A stretch of 64,000 nucleotides of DNA, taken from contig JAALGZ010000011.1 of the NCBI GenBank assembly GCA_015227615.1, forward strand, positions 744,001-808,000, in the 5' to 3' direction. Numbering within the stretch: position 1 is the first letter of the stretch; each line of letters opens with the position of its first letter. Origin of the DNA: Labyrinthula sp. Ha (lineage: Eukaryota; Sar; Bigyra; Labyrinthulida; Labyrinthulaceae). Made by a program: the position numbers and the translations under genes. Below are positions 1-12,691 of this stretch, piece after piece. Below the pieces are notes generated by a model. That model was given only the letters and a program-made list of their open reading frames with translations, was not told the origin of the DNA and ran no database searches.

Positions 1-2388
1 ATCGATTTATCGCAGGTTTTATTTTCCATTATATTGAAGGCTTCATCAGAATATATTTAATAAAATAATCCTGCAAATCAAAAATCTCGTAATCTTTTTA
101 TGGAGAGCTCTCTAACAGGGCTTGGTCAGTAAATTCTATGAATTTGTCTTGAAGATAGCTACTACATCAAATAACATCTTATAGGTTTTGGGGGAGTTCT
201 CAACAAATGTATTTTTTATGTGATTCTTATTTCTGCTTGACGGAAGACCTATATTTGCTATTCATATTTGTTTTAGAAGGGACTACTTTCTAGGTGAAAG
301 CAACACTAACAAGTTTCGACATGGTTCAAGATGATCATTGCATTAAATCCAACTGCGACAGTCCATAAATGAAGATGTATTGACAGGGAACAAGAACCTG
401 AAATTCGTACATTTTCTCAAATCATGACTAATTGAAGTAATAATTACATTACAAATAGATCCTATAGCTTTGAGCTCATTCCCTAATAGAGAAAAAGATA
501 AGGGTTAATAGGGTGAAAGGAGTTTTTTTTTGTTAAGATTTCAATAGAAACGGGAAGAGAGAAAAAGTGATCTGTTATGTTCCAGTCATTTCCTGACATA
601 TACCTAATCATATGCAACAATAAAATGCTTAATCTCAGTACGAGTGTAGGTTTTAATGTCATGAATGCCCCCCTCCCCTAAGCTTGTCTTTATGGGCTGG
701 CTGCTTATCTTTGGAATTGCTAGAGGTTTGAAAACTATGGCTTAGATCGTCAATATGATGCAAGAAAACTTTAAAACGGTAAAGTACCACCCCTCCCACC
801 ATCGCAGTTTTGCAAGAGATAAATTCTTAGCGAGAATGGGTTAAAAACTATTGCACTCAATGAAAACATTTAAACAGAATTTTGCATTGGTAGAAGAGAA
901 ACATAAGTCAGAATCTAATGCTGCCAAGCAGGTTAGAACCAACTTAAAATAATTACTTTGAGAGGGAATTCAAGCCTTCATATATAAACAGAAGCTACAG
1001 AATCTTCAACTGTGAAGATGATTGAAATAAGCAGTTTGCAATGCTACCTGACTAGGGTATAGCTCAAATTTAGTAGAGCGGCTTTGTCGGAGAAGAAAGA
1101 TCGACATTGAAAAAAATAAGTACCTTATGCGAAAACACTAAACGGATATCAGAATAAGTACTACTTTAATCCTATCGACTGGACTAAAATCATAAAAAGT
1201 GTATAAGACATTCATGCTACCCTATTTTCCCTGTTGTGAACCTAAGCTGAACTAGTCAACTAGTGAGTTCTGCAATTTATAAGCTTGTTAAGTATTTTAT
1301 TATTCTAGTGAAAACTTATGTTTCTTGTCGTGAATCATGTATAAATTCTCATATTAGAGAGGGGAAGTCTCGATATTCAGATTGTTAACCTAAGTCAATA
1401 CCTGGAAAAAGTTTGAGGAGAGAAAGGTAATCTACGAACAACCTGTTAGGGCTAATATGAAGAAAAAACAATTGCCCTAAAACAGTTCCTTACTCTTGAT
1501 ACAGATCGGTTTTTGGAACTACATGGCCGCACCTTACTTGTTAGTTTTCGTATTCTGATTTCGCGCAATAATTGCATATCTGAATTTTTCAGGGAAGTAA
1601 ACTCATAGTGATACAATGGCACTTGATGCCTAGTTAATGAAGTTTCTTATCAGTTTGTAGAAATGTGACACATAGGTCGGGAAGATACCAAATTGTATAG
1701 GATTAATATGTCTTTCATCTTTCTAAATAGTTTAATAACATCATTGATTTCTTCAATCTTCTTGCTTGTCTTATTTATATCTTGTGTTTTTACTGGAACA
1801 TTTTCTTAAGTTTTCTTCTGCAATGGAGCAGGTATTTAGCTTAACAGCGTAGGTAACGAATTGATATCGAGGTGATACTCTGCATGCTACTCTGCAGCCT
1901 GAGGAATTAATCCAGTCTTCACTCTTGAGACGACTTTCTGAATCCCGAACTTTCTTCTGACGGTTAATATAGGCTTGTTAACAGGGCAATGAAACGGTCG
2001 TTGCAAATATCTTTCACTTTAGCTTAAGAAATAGTAAGCTTATACTTAAGTGAACAGCTCACCTTAACAGAGAGCACTGTTGAGTCAGTGGAAGTTGCAT
2101 TTTTGCTCCTGTTAACTGTTTGGATCCATATTACCATAGAAACTCTTGTGGAGGCAGGACAAGATAATATGAAGAATGTGAGTCCTACAAAATTTAGAGA
2201 TATGTGTACTTTATCTTGGTTTATGTATTGTGCATCTTGTTTGAATCATGCTCTAGTTGCTGCATAATTTGTGTCATACTCCTTTATAGTTTCTAGAAGC
2301 AGAAGGACCATGTTGTATAGCCGCAGACATAATTGTTATCTTAGGTACTTGCCCAAAAATATAGCTTTCGGTAAGTTCTCTTTTTTTT
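1..2388. other. Gene-poor stretch, no gene called
   Basis: I see no open frame with convincing coding character over most of this stretch. The exception is a short patch around 1690-1830 that resembles the minus-strand relic at 35.2-35.7 kb; it is listed separately. The sequence is A+T-rich with no tRNA, no obvious tandem array and no recognisable transposon. Confidence 0.5.
1690..1830 (-). pseudogene. Short relic shared with the 35.2-35.7 kb relic
   Basis: Read on the minus strand, this patch gives a peptide like KIEEINDVIKLFRKMKD. It matches a stretch around NDVIKYFEKVKV near 35.4 kb, and the DNA is similar too: both carry TAATGATGTTATTAAA and, a little upstream, AAGATATAA. Both lie on the same strand. 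Function is unknown. I read it as a fragment of a decayed, dispersed gene or element; the match is short and was made by eye. Confidence 0.3.
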
Positions 2389-2579
2389 TTAATAAGTGCC
2401 ATTTTGTTGAACAGCATGAGCATATTTCTTATGGGGAGTATCTACATTTTCTAGATATTTGGTGACTGATTTCTTTCTGATTCGTGTATGTTTTCCATGC
2501 AGCCTGGTAAAAACTTCTTGCTTGTTTTCTGTGAACAGAACGATCTCCTCCTCCAGGTACATTAATGCACCATCCAAAT
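2389..2579 (-). pseudogene. Coding-like exon or relic, unrecognised
   Basis: On the minus strand there is an open frame of about 62 codons with a charged, coding-like composition (DLDGALMYLEEE near its start). It is directly preceded by a T-run ending in GCAG, which looks like a splice acceptor. No in-frame ATG precedes it and I found no convincing upstream exon, so it may be an exon of a spliced gene or a relic. I recognise no family. Confidence 0.25.
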
Positions 2580-2827
2580 CTGCAAAAAAAATATTCGATC
2601 ATGTGTTATATTTGCCTCTATACATCAATCAACCCAATGTCATGGAGTTAAACAAGAGTTATCTTTATAGGCGAGGAAATGGTGACTAATCCGAAACCAT
2701 GTCTTTTCCGTACAGAGCCAGAGAAGTCGGGAAAATTCCAGCTTTTTTCGCAGCTGCAGTTTTAGGAAATATATTCAAAGCAAATTATCTGTACTAGCCG
2801 TTATAGCAAATAAATCAGTTTCTGAAA

Positions 2828-3385
2828 ATGAATGTTGGATATATGACGGAGAATTATAATGTTTGTGGGTATAGAGGTAGCTGTGTGTCGTCAAGTCCAT
2901 ATGTGATTGATTATACCTTCGTTAAAAGCCAGCAGCCAGGTTGTAAACAAGTTGGTAGACGAAACACATTTGATAATACGTTATTTAATCAGCAGAAAGC
3001 GAAAAGAGCTGAGGATATGGGTGTGAAGAGAGTGAGGTTTGATGATAATGCGAAAACTTGGGACGGGCTTTCTGCTGATCATGAGAGGTTTGATTTTCTA
3101 CTATTCGTCTTTTTGCTGAAAGGGGCTTCCGTTGGTGATATCGACGTATTCCGATGGACTAAGGGGGACTTTGATACGATAAAAGCTCTTGTATTACTTC
3201 TTCATGGCCTGTTGAAGAGAGTCGTCTTATTAGAGGAGAACGAACTAACCCCTGTCCTACCAAATGGAGGTGGAAGGACGCTGAAAGTTTCTAGAAAACA
3301 TTTTAAATTCTTGGAGCAGTTGTATAAGGTGCTTATTGCGGCATTAAAACTTGCTGCTAAAGCGAAGAAACAACAGTTACTGTAA
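2828..3385 (+). CDS. Unrecognised 185-aa protein with an RVxF-type motif
   Basis: This is a complete ATG-to-TAA frame of 185 codons with codon use like the recognised genes of the window, and no introns are needed. I do not recognise the family. The N-terminal third is Tyr/Cys/Ser-rich (four Cys in the first 40 residues). Residues 67-71 read KRVRF, which fits the RVxF docking motif used by protein phosphatase 1 partners and is followed by acidic residues. The C-terminal half is helical and hydrophobic (FDFLLFVFLLKG near residue 90) and ends in a Lys/Ala-rich helix. There is no clear signal peptide and no transmembrane segment long enough to call with confidence. It stands alone in a gene-poor region. 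That it is a real gene is likely; a PP1-binding role is only an inference from a five-residue motif. Confidence 0.6.
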   Translation: MNVGYMTENYNVCGYRGSCVSSSPYVIDYTFVKSQQPGCKQVGRRNTFDNTLFNQQKAKRAEDMGVKRVRFDDNAKTWDGLSADHERFDFLLFVFLLKGASVGDIDVFRWTKGDFDTIKALVLLLHGLLKRVVLLEENELTPVLPNGGGRTLKVSRKHFKFLEQLYKVLIAALKLAAKAKKQQLL

Positions 3386-6300
3386 AAATATATCAGGGTA
3401 AGCTCTTGGCTGCCATACGTGTTCTATAACGTATACTCCCTGAAATTATTTATATTTCGTTGTGCGTTTTGACTGTATATAATAATTGTTAGGTATTTCT
3501 TATGTTTGACGCTATATTTGGTTTTAGTTTCTTTATGATTAAGTTCATAAATGTTTGTTATTGTTTATTAAACAAAAGAATGTCTTTGTTTGTTTTACAT
3601 TTTCTGTTCTAAACTACGGGTAGACCTGATAACCCTTTCATAATTAGCAGATATACAGCACAACGATAGTGAAACAGAAATTGGTAAATACCATTCAAGT
3701 ATTTTTCCTACAGAAAAAAAAATTAAAGAATATCTTTTCCAAATGCAAAGTTGTTGTTTTTAGCCACCAGATCAAAAGATAAAGAAATTTTCTTGTCCCA
3801 GGAGATTGGAATGCAGGTTCAAACAGGTAAGGTTTAGTTCCTAACAAAAAAAAACATTAGTAAACAAGAAACTCAAGGTACTATAGATTATATCCACTTT
3901 TGGCTGGCAATTAAAATTTTCATATAAAAAACTCAACTGAGTTCTATTTCATATTAACCACGCACGACTTAATATTAGAAAATTTAAGAAATTTGGTTTC
4001 CATCAAGAGAGTATATCATTTTCCTCTGCTTGAAACTCTTTCGAAATCGTATCTGTTGATTTTTAGTTTAAAAAGGATTTTTGTTTGATAAACTAACAGA
4101 GGTTCAATCATTGAAAGCATAATTAACTACAACAGTTTTGAGCTAAGGAGTTTCTCAATAGCTATAGCTAGAAATTGATGTTAATCTCCTAAAAATCTCG
4201 TGCTAGCCCAAAATAAGATGTCGATTTAACTATTTAATAGTTTATGCATCAACAATTTGAACTGAAGCAACAACCATTTAGAAAAATATAAGTTTAAACA
4301 CAGAGACGAAGTCATTGAACTTAAAAAATTTAGAAGAACGATGAAAAACGATTTTTGTATTGAGTTAAGCCCAAGTTGAAAGACATGTAGAGCTCAAAGC
4401 ATGGATTAAGTATCTCACAGGCATTTAAAGGGTAAAGAGTTTACTGCATGCTTGGTACTTTCATGGGCGGAAACACAAGATTCAACGTCATGTACGAGGA
4501 CCGGAAAAATTAGGTTTAGAGGACTTAGTACAGCTCATGGCAAAGAAACTGGGGAGCTCATCGGAGAAAATGTCACCACTTGGAGGAATAATGCTCAAAC
4601 TACCATAGGTTTAGAGTTTGAAGAGTATGGAGATGAAGTGTTTCCAGAACTTTGACTATGATTGAGAAGATGAAAGGAAAGAATAGCAGAATCTGTGGAA
4701 ATAATGGACTGACTTTCGTGGGCCGTGTTTTACCTCCTGTGAGCACTTCAGATCGATCTAAAGGACGAAAACATAATTTTGGATGAGCAGAAAACCTGAG
4801 AGCGAATGTTAATTTAGAGTCACATCAAACATGGTCGAGCAAAATTTTGATCAGTGCTTAGATATTCCCACCAGTGAGACACCACTGCTAATATCTAATA
4901 TAGATGTTTCAAGCGAAGTTTCTACTAGGACCAGAATGGTCATAAGATTAAGCCTTGGGGGGGGGGATTGCGATGATCCTTTTAGAAAAATTACCAGACT
5001 ATTTTCATACAGACAGTAAGGTGATATTGGAAGCGCTTCCTCAGGTAGAATAAGTTCAAGGTAGAGAAATAAGTGACGATCATTGAAGATGTACAAATAA
5101 TCATGAGAGTAGCAGCTGAAGGACAAGCAGAATATCATCTACAAAATGAATCCTATTCCTAAGTAGCTAAATGACCAGTGAAGAGTAAAAAAGCAACCTA
5201 CTTGAAGGAGAGAAAATTAATTCAAGTAAAAATGGTATGCAGGGGAATGTTGAAACCATACGATGTATGAGACAGAGACGATAATTATTAACTCAGAATT
5301 CATGGGCATCATTAAAACGAAAACAGAAGACTAGTAGGACATTTTAATCCAAGAATTAATAGTCGCAGCTGTAATCAATACGTGCACATAACCAGAATCT
5401 GATCAACTAGAAGAAGAGAACCGATTAATAAAAATGCAACAACTCTTTAACATATCCTATGAGGTTGATGCAATGACACGCCGGGTGAAAAAAAGTTGTT
5501 TGTGTAGATGGATGTTTAGACAGCAGTGAAAGATTGATCACAGGATCTAACCACGTGCATCACAAATGTTATGGGAAGTGTTAAGACGCAGAGAGATCAT
5601 GTAAGCTTGTTTAAGAGACAGAACTCTAAATTAAATGTCAATGATGGGTAGAGTTTAAATAATAATATTGATAGATGATAAGACTTAAGTAGAATTCTCG
5701 GAATGATCAATCTTCAAGTTAGATTGGTTAACGCTCAGGGGTCTTTTGCTTACAAACAAGATGTTGGGTAAACTAAGAGTTTTACTGGAACAGATTCTAA
5801 GAAGATTAACACCCGAAAAAGGTAGAGGCTTAAGAAAGTAAGTCTAGGAAAAAGTAGCTATGTGCAATGTTTATTTCGAATTTTTGAATGCAGAAGAAAT
5901 GACATTGACGGCAAAATAAACGACATCTATAGCAAGACATACGATTAGGAAATAGAATCCGTAGTTTTCACAGAAAGGAAAAAATCCAATAATATAAACA
6001 GGAAAAATTAGTGATAAAGAAGAAAACTTATTCGGCAAATGTCGAGGAGTACTGTGAAGCGGAAAAAGGGGGAAATAATTTAAGATGGGATTAATATGAT
6101 AAGAAAGAGCTCCCTGTTGATACCAAGACAAGTTTAGGTAAGCTTTGTGGTAGAAATGAAGATTAGGAAATACAAGTTTTGGTAGGAGAATATAGACTAA
6201 CAGACGAAGGAGCAGAGAATAGAATCAGGTAATACTCTGACAAAGATAGGGCACAACTCAGTTTTGAAAGATTTTAGGAAGAGAAAATATGAGTTGTCCA

Positions 6301-8641
6301 AAGTATACTACTGAGGAGAGTGAACGTGTTTAGAATGGAATATAGTGCATGGAAACTAAGCTTGTTAACATGAAAGAATTATACTTCAATGATTAATTTG
6401 CCTGGAATTTATAAACAGAAACTTGCACCGATAAAAGCTTCGATGAAAGGATGGTTAAGATATGTTTTGAAGATATTAGTTCACACAGATATTCTCGGAC
6501 AGTTTGAAAACCCGATATACACATGTAGTGAAATATTACTACCAAGAACGACTGGAAAATTTTAGTAAGATGTTGGATGTAGCTATCTTATAAAATCACT
6601 GAGAAAGAAGAATTGACATTTCCTAACTTAGAACCTGTGCTGTATAAGATAAAAGATGTTAAAATATCTGCAAGGTTTCGCTTGTTGAGTTAGTTCAACT
6701 GCTTGTTCACAATACCAGGGAGCCACATTGTTTAAAATATATGTCGCGAGTAACTTCAACTTGACTTCCCTGTAGAAAAAAAATAACGGAAGATTGTCAC
6801 TTTTGCCCAGGCTCACACACCCAAAAATCGAAAAAGAGTGGAAGGGTTATAATAAAAAACTCTTCCTCTAAAGAAGACAATCCAGGCTGTAGAAAATTTC
6901 ATTCTCGACTAAAATTTACTGACCAGGTTGCTTTTAATTGAGGTTATTGTCCAATCATGTTCTTGCATTTTCTTGCGAAACCACAATTGGTACATTGAAG
7001 ATCTAGTCCCTATGTAGATTTTTTCATTTGCATTTAAAATATTATAAATAATAATGATATTTCCCCAGTCTTTAACATAAATTTTGATTTTCACATATTT
7101 GTAACAAGAGAAGGTATCCAATAATATTACTGTTGAAGGAAACAACGCATTAATTTGTGACAAATAAATACAGGCCTGAATATCCACACTTAGAGCAAAA
7201 TCAGCTCATAACTTTTAGTATAAAATATCATAACACCTGTAGAATCGCCCTAGTTTGACTAAATTAAAACAAAAATATATTTTTTTGTTCATATTTTAAA
7301 TTGCTTTTTCTTATACGAGATAATTTAGTTGGATAAAATCACGCGAGGCTTTTCAACTTAACAATGTTTGTGAACATTTTCGTGGTGATAACTACATTTA
7401 ATAACTAGTTAGTGATGCAACTATCTTGCCTTAATATAAATACTTAGAATAAAGCAGCAGCTATAATACTCTAGATCAGACATATTGTCATTGAAAAAAA
7501 AATATTTTGTTAAAATACCTCTGAAAACCCCCTTGCCAGTGGCTTTGGTTACCAAAATTTATCTGTGAGTGGGTTAAAGCCTTTATATCGGACTTTATAA
7601 TCTTAAAGGGTGAAAGCAACCAGTAGAAGAACTCCGAGGTTCCCTTACAAATAAGTCTTGTGCTTAGTAAGATTCATAAACAAAAGATTAATATCATATC
7701 AAGCCAGTCTACATTCTTCAATACATAGCTGGATTATAATATAGATTTTATTTGAAAAATCAAATACCTTCCAGAAGGAAATTACTATTGGTGATTCTAT
7801 TATAGCTCTATATTGTCCTTAGGGACTCGCCACATAGTTATAAAGTTGGTCCTAATAATTTTGAGGTTTGTTGCTTTGAATTATACAATAAATTACAGAC
7901 GAATCTAGTAGTTCAAGTAGAGCCATATTGCCATAGTTGAAAACATCTTACATGATTTCGTTTAAGTCTGACCAATATGCTTTCATCAGTATATCATACT
8001 TCTTAGAGTAGCTTGTCTTTCTTTAGCTTTAAGTAATAGCAAAGTATCAAACTTTTCATGTCAGACTGAGTTTTCCTTTCCCATATGCATTTCTTGGGCA
8101 AGCTGCCTATGTGGTGTCACTGTATCTTAATAATATCTTTCATGCTTAACTTTGGAGAATAACTTGATTATATTTATGCTACTTTTAATTGGAAAGTTTT
8201 GTAAAACCGTAAAAGGTTTTAGGTACAACCGCCCGAATCTGTATTTAACTTGTCACTAAACTAAAATTCTTTTAAACCATGTCCAGTAGTATTTAGCCTG
8301 TTTATGAATACAATTTTTTGCAATGGTTTCTCTGCCTTCTTTTGATTGCCTCATTCGATTTCTCAGAAGACCGATAGGGGTTACAGTTTTCAGCACACGT
8401 ATCCTAAGCACGCAAAATCTGATTTTGTGCATAAGCTTAAGGAATTCACTTGGTTTTGGAAAAACTTATTTTAGGTGAACTACAGAAGTGTCATAGAGTG
8501 TAATGAAACCGGTTCCACGTTATCAAGAATAAAGTAAAAACAGAAGAAAGCGTTCAAAACAGGTGATTTGTATGATTATTATTGCAATCATATCTGGACT
8601 GAACTTCTGCTGTTGAACCTTCTTAATCCTTGAGGGTTAGG
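3386..8641. other. Long non-coding stretch, purine-rich in the middle
   Basis: No gene could be supported in these 5 kb. From about 4450 to 6600 the + strand is noticeably purine-rich. Short open pieces such as 4452-4655 and 4831-5019 fit very old coding debris, but no frame stays open and no family is recognisable. From about 6600 to 8640 the sequence is plain A+T-rich DNA. Confidence 0.45.
4957..4966 (+). repeat. Run of ten G
   Basis: An uninterrupted run of ten guanines sits inside otherwise A+T-rich DNA. It is the longest G run I saw in the window. It could be a mutational hotspot or an assembly or sequencing weak point; no function is implied. Confidence 0.85.
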
Positions 8642-9138
8642 TTAACGTATACCTCTTAAGCTATTCCTAGTCGCCAGATCTTCGATAAGATTGATGATGG
8701 ATTCATGACCCTTTGAATTACTTAAGTAAATATACATTGAAGCGGCTGCAAGGGTTGTGATACTGGCATTAAGAGTAAAGTACCGAGATTTCCAAGAGGA
8801 CAAAACTTGCATCCCGGAGCTAAGAAATATTAGTTTTTTAATAAAACTTAGGAAAATTCTGAAGTTTAAGCGCTCTATGAGCAACATGGAACATTGTGCA
8901 GATATATGAAGAGCTCCTACACCCAAAGATGACTATCGAACAATACAGTCTTCTTGCACGACGCCCTACACTACAAAGCACTTGTTTTGACCTTCAATGA
9001 ACCAGTTCTTTGGTTTTTTAAAAGGCTCAAGTGTACAAAACTGAAAGTTTTACCGAGTTCAAGATCACTGTAGGCTTTTTTAACCAGATCAACTGCTTGC
9101 TCAATGTCTACATCTTCAAAATTCCTATATTTTAAAGT
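8642..9138 (-). pseudogene. Relic of the leucine-rich family of 61.9-63.1 kb
   Basis: Two overlapping coding-like pieces lie on the minus strand. One is 9138-8971, opening right after an acceptor-like TTTCAG and containing YRNFEDVDIEQAVDL. The other is 8926-8642, containing SITTLAAASMYIYLS. By eye the first resembles FENFNLQKFETYFVDVEKV of the intact gene at 61895-63076. The second resembles its KLNLNLDYTGKRQVIFYL region in spacing of hydrophobic residues. The pieces are in different frames and lack a credible start, so this is most likely a broken paralogue, though unseen tiny introns could join them. Function unknown. Confidence 0.35.
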
Positions 9139-11205
9139 CTGAAATTTGCTTCATATTTAGAAAACTTTTCAAAAAGTATTAATTTCTATTCAGAATGTTT
9201 CGTAGGTTAAACTGATCATCAAAAAAGCTGAACGATGTCTTGAGTTATTTCTTACATATGTTATTTGATCTGTTTATCATTAGTATTGTTGTCTCCGCTA
9301 GTTGCTGGTTTTGATGAAGGAATGTCTAGGGTAGTTCAGAAGAAGAAAAAAGTAGGGTTTGTACATTTGCGACCCGGGTTTCAAACAGATGTATTCCATC
9401 TTTGAGTCGTCGTAGTTTTAACCCCCCCAATAAAACATGGATATCTCGATATATATATATATATATATATGGCGTCTCTCTAATGAGGTACAATTCGGAT
9501 TGCGGGATACTCTTCACGAATCCGCCCTGTTTTCCTGGGTAACGGAGTCGACAACAGTTCACGGAGTGAAATTCTAGAATCAGCATTTACTTTGGCCACA
9601 CAGGGAAGACTAGTGTGGTTTCTTATTGAAACATGTTTCACGTTACATCCCGTCCATTTCCGTTAAAGCAATTACCGTTAATTTGTCTCAACGTATTTAA
9701 GGGTTCCCCGTTTAGCAGGAATAAGGAAACTTAACGGAAGCAGGATAACCCAAACAAGGCCGTTACGGTCTTACTTTTACAGAGCTTCCTCGAGACATAA
9801 GTTGAATTTTCTACCTTGAACCCAAAAACAAAAAATCACAGCCAAGAAATAGCGAAAAAATATTGAGTGAATAAATGAGGATAACAATAGAAATGAACAA
9901 CTGTGTTGTGGTACAATAAACCAAACTTTTCCTTCCACTTCTGAGAACCTTAATTTATACCAGTTTTGTGGATATTATCCAATTATTATATGTAGAGGCA
10001 TTGACTCTGTTGACAATTCAAAGGAAACACAAACAAAATACTTCACCAGGACATTATTATCGACATGAATATCAACGACAAAAAATAGTTTAATGCCGAA
10101 AAATGCGTTGAAATATTGTACTTGTGGAAAGTGTGCCTAATTAATAATTTTTTCAACATTCTTGTAACGAGGGTTCTAAAATAACGAAAGAGTTAACGTA
10201 GAGGTTAAGCACTGTATTCCCACATCTCCTCATGACTTCGTCTCAGGAATTGGGGTTCATTCAGCGCTCATAAGGAAAGTTTTTCATCTCACCCTCCTAC
10301 TTTTAAGATTCTAATTAGGGTAATGTAAGTTTAAGACACTACTGACATGATTGTGATACTTTTCTCCAGGTACTCATTAAACATTGTTGATCTCCCAAAA
10401 CAGTGTTTTTTCTTCAAAATGATTATAAATCTGATTCGTAATTGATAAATCAAATAAACAACGTGGAAAGGATAGAGATAGTACAAGCTATTGAATTCAC
10501 ATCTCCAAATTTAAAAGAAGTGTTTGGAGGGTCTAGCAATGAGATAGTTGAGATGAAATGTTCAAGATTTCTGGGTTTTCTACTGCTAATCACCATATTA
10601 TACAAAATGATCGTATTTTATGAAACGCCCACATACAGTATCTACATTTAGCCCCCAGGAAGCTGATGAAACTAGTTGAAGTGCGACTGAGAGATGCATG
10701 GTTGGATTAACTAGGCTACTTCCAGCTATATTTCTGAAAGGTTCAAGTGTATCACGACAGTTCTTGTTATTTTAGTGGGTGCATGGGCATATTGGACTTA
10801 GAGAAATAGGGTTTAAGGGTTATTTAGATTGAGATGACTCTCTTTTCCCTGTGCTAGCAGGTGAAGGTAAGGACAGGGTTCATAATGTTACTGATGTTCT
10901 TCCAAGTTCTCAGCTGGTGGTAGTTCATGAGTCAAAAGTTGTTGTTCGAGTTGTTCTAAGTTTGTTATGACATGAAAACCCACTGTGTTACTGGTTTCTA
11001 TTTAGATTTCCATTTATTTCTTTAATTATTCTTCTAGTGGTTTTAGGACTTTGCAATCTATAGCCCGTAGATTGTTTAGTTAATTGGCATGATCGAGCGG
11101 CATGTATGGATTAGGTTGGAGAAAGGGGACTCTGATGTCACGAGATAATTGGCTTAGCATCTTACGAGTGCTTCCAGCATTGAGGTTTCATAATTCAATA
11201 CTATA
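9139..11205. other. No gene called; AT dinucleotide repeat inside
   Basis: No gene is supported here. An (AT)11 tract lies at 9449-9470. The open frame at 10442-10651 on the + strand lacks an ATG start but has a coding-like first half (VERIEIVQAIEFTSPNLKE). It may be another scrap of the leucine-rich family, but that is too weak to call. Confidence 0.45.
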
Positions 11206-12393
11206 TTGTTCCTTCAGCACTATTTATGTTGTCGCACTATTATTTCTTGTCTAGAGCTCAGGAAGGTTGAGGGAATAACGGCAAGGGAAATTTGGCATAA
11301 TTATATTCCAGCAGTTACCATTAAGCACGATAAGAAACACAAGAGACTAGTAAGCAAAAGAGTGACCTGGTTTCAATTTTCTTCTTTTTACGAAGGCGGG
11401 ACAAAAGTTTGCCCAAAATACTTTCTTGGATTGTCCCTAAGAACGTTCCGCTTCAAATCAACCGTTGATTCGATAAAAAACCAGTGCAAGATTAAATGCC
11501 CAAAACCGGGTGTAAACGTGTATACTTCAGAGACTAATAGGTAATCCGATGTTAAACTTAACTCTATAATAGACTATATAGAACAAATAGAATATAGAAA
11601 CGAGAATATGTTTACTATGGATTTGCCAAGGAAGCAGAGAGTCTTGGTTTGTAACAATTTTACTCTCGGTCTCAGAATTTTTCTTTCTTTTCGCGCTCAC
11701 GGTTATATTTTGAGAGAAACAGGAGGATATTATTAACCTGCACCAACAATACATTGCCGCGACGAGATACTTTATTTTAATGCTATAATTGGTTAAAGTT
11801 CTTCATCAAACGCTTATTGGACTCTAGGTTGACAGTACCGGCCGCCACCCATGATGGATTTGAAACCGCTATTTACATCTCTACATGTTCATATGACACT
11901 AGCCAAGAGCAAAGAGCTAATAGTTACAGCAACTGCTACCGAATATTGGATCTCACAAAAGGCCATAGCAGAGGTTTTCTCTGAAGTTAGGAACCTCCAG
12001 GTAGTTCAACTCATTTTGTACTAATTATTAGTCTTCGCTCAGAGTTTTACATATTGACTTTGCTAGTGTAAGGGTGATGAGGTAGAATGATCTTGCTATC
12101 ACCGAAAAAAATAATTATCATCATTGTCTTAAAATTAAAGTTATGTATCGTGTGATTCTGAGTTGAAAAAAAAACGTTTGTTAATTCTTTGACTATTGAC
12201 TAACCCCTTGAAAACAGCTCAAACCAAAGCAAAAATTGAAGAAACTGAAAAGGTCTTAATTTTTAGGAGAGGAAGCTTATCACTTTCATCTGATGGATTA
12301 CTGTGCGAGTTGCTGAAAAATTTTACTCTACAAAAACTGGTATTAAAATCTCTCTCTGCATTTACAGCAACTCATAGATCCAAGGAAAAATAA
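11206..12393 (+). pseudogene. Broken or finely split leucine-rich gene
   Basis: A run of coding-like pieces follows on the + strand: 11206-11544, 11608-11736, 11851-12000, about 12032-12085, and 12196-12393. The piece at 11851 starts with ATG. It is followed at 12001-12031 by a 31-nt stretch starting GT and ending TAG, which fits this genome's intron style, and the frame continues after it. Several pieces share a leucine-rich pattern (for example SLRVLHIDFASV, TLQKLVLKSLSAF, SLRTFRFKSTV) like that in the intact gene at 61895-63076 (QLKTLTIKGFSIQNV). I cannot join all pieces with credible introns, so it is either a decayed paralogue or a gene with introns I have not resolved. No biochemical function can be given. 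Confidence 0.35.
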
Positions 12394-12691
12394 GAATTCA
12401 AACCTTAATTATTACTCCTTCCACACGAATAATACTAAATATATTCATGTGAATGTTTTGAGTCTTGCTCCCTTAGAACAAAACACCTCATAATAAAATC
12501 TTAATTAATATTTGAATGTTTCCTTCTTCAAGTCTTATATTATGTCTCGATATCTTTAAACTATAGTATTGTATCATTTATAATATACAATTATAAATCT
12601 CGTTTACTTTTTTAAACTGAACCTAAGTTGTACGTTAACTCTATTAACAATCAACGATCAAAAATCTGGACATTCCAGCAAACCTAATAAG

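Noticed and set aside
4452-6131. Several short open frames in purine-rich DNA, possibly debris of a mobile element
   Set aside because: No diagnostic enzyme motif, no terminal repeats and no frame longer than about 95 codons. The call cannot be supported.
9326-9586. 86-codon minus-strand frame
   Set aside because: It crosses the (AT)11 tract, which codes for a Tyr-Ile run, and has no other coding sign.
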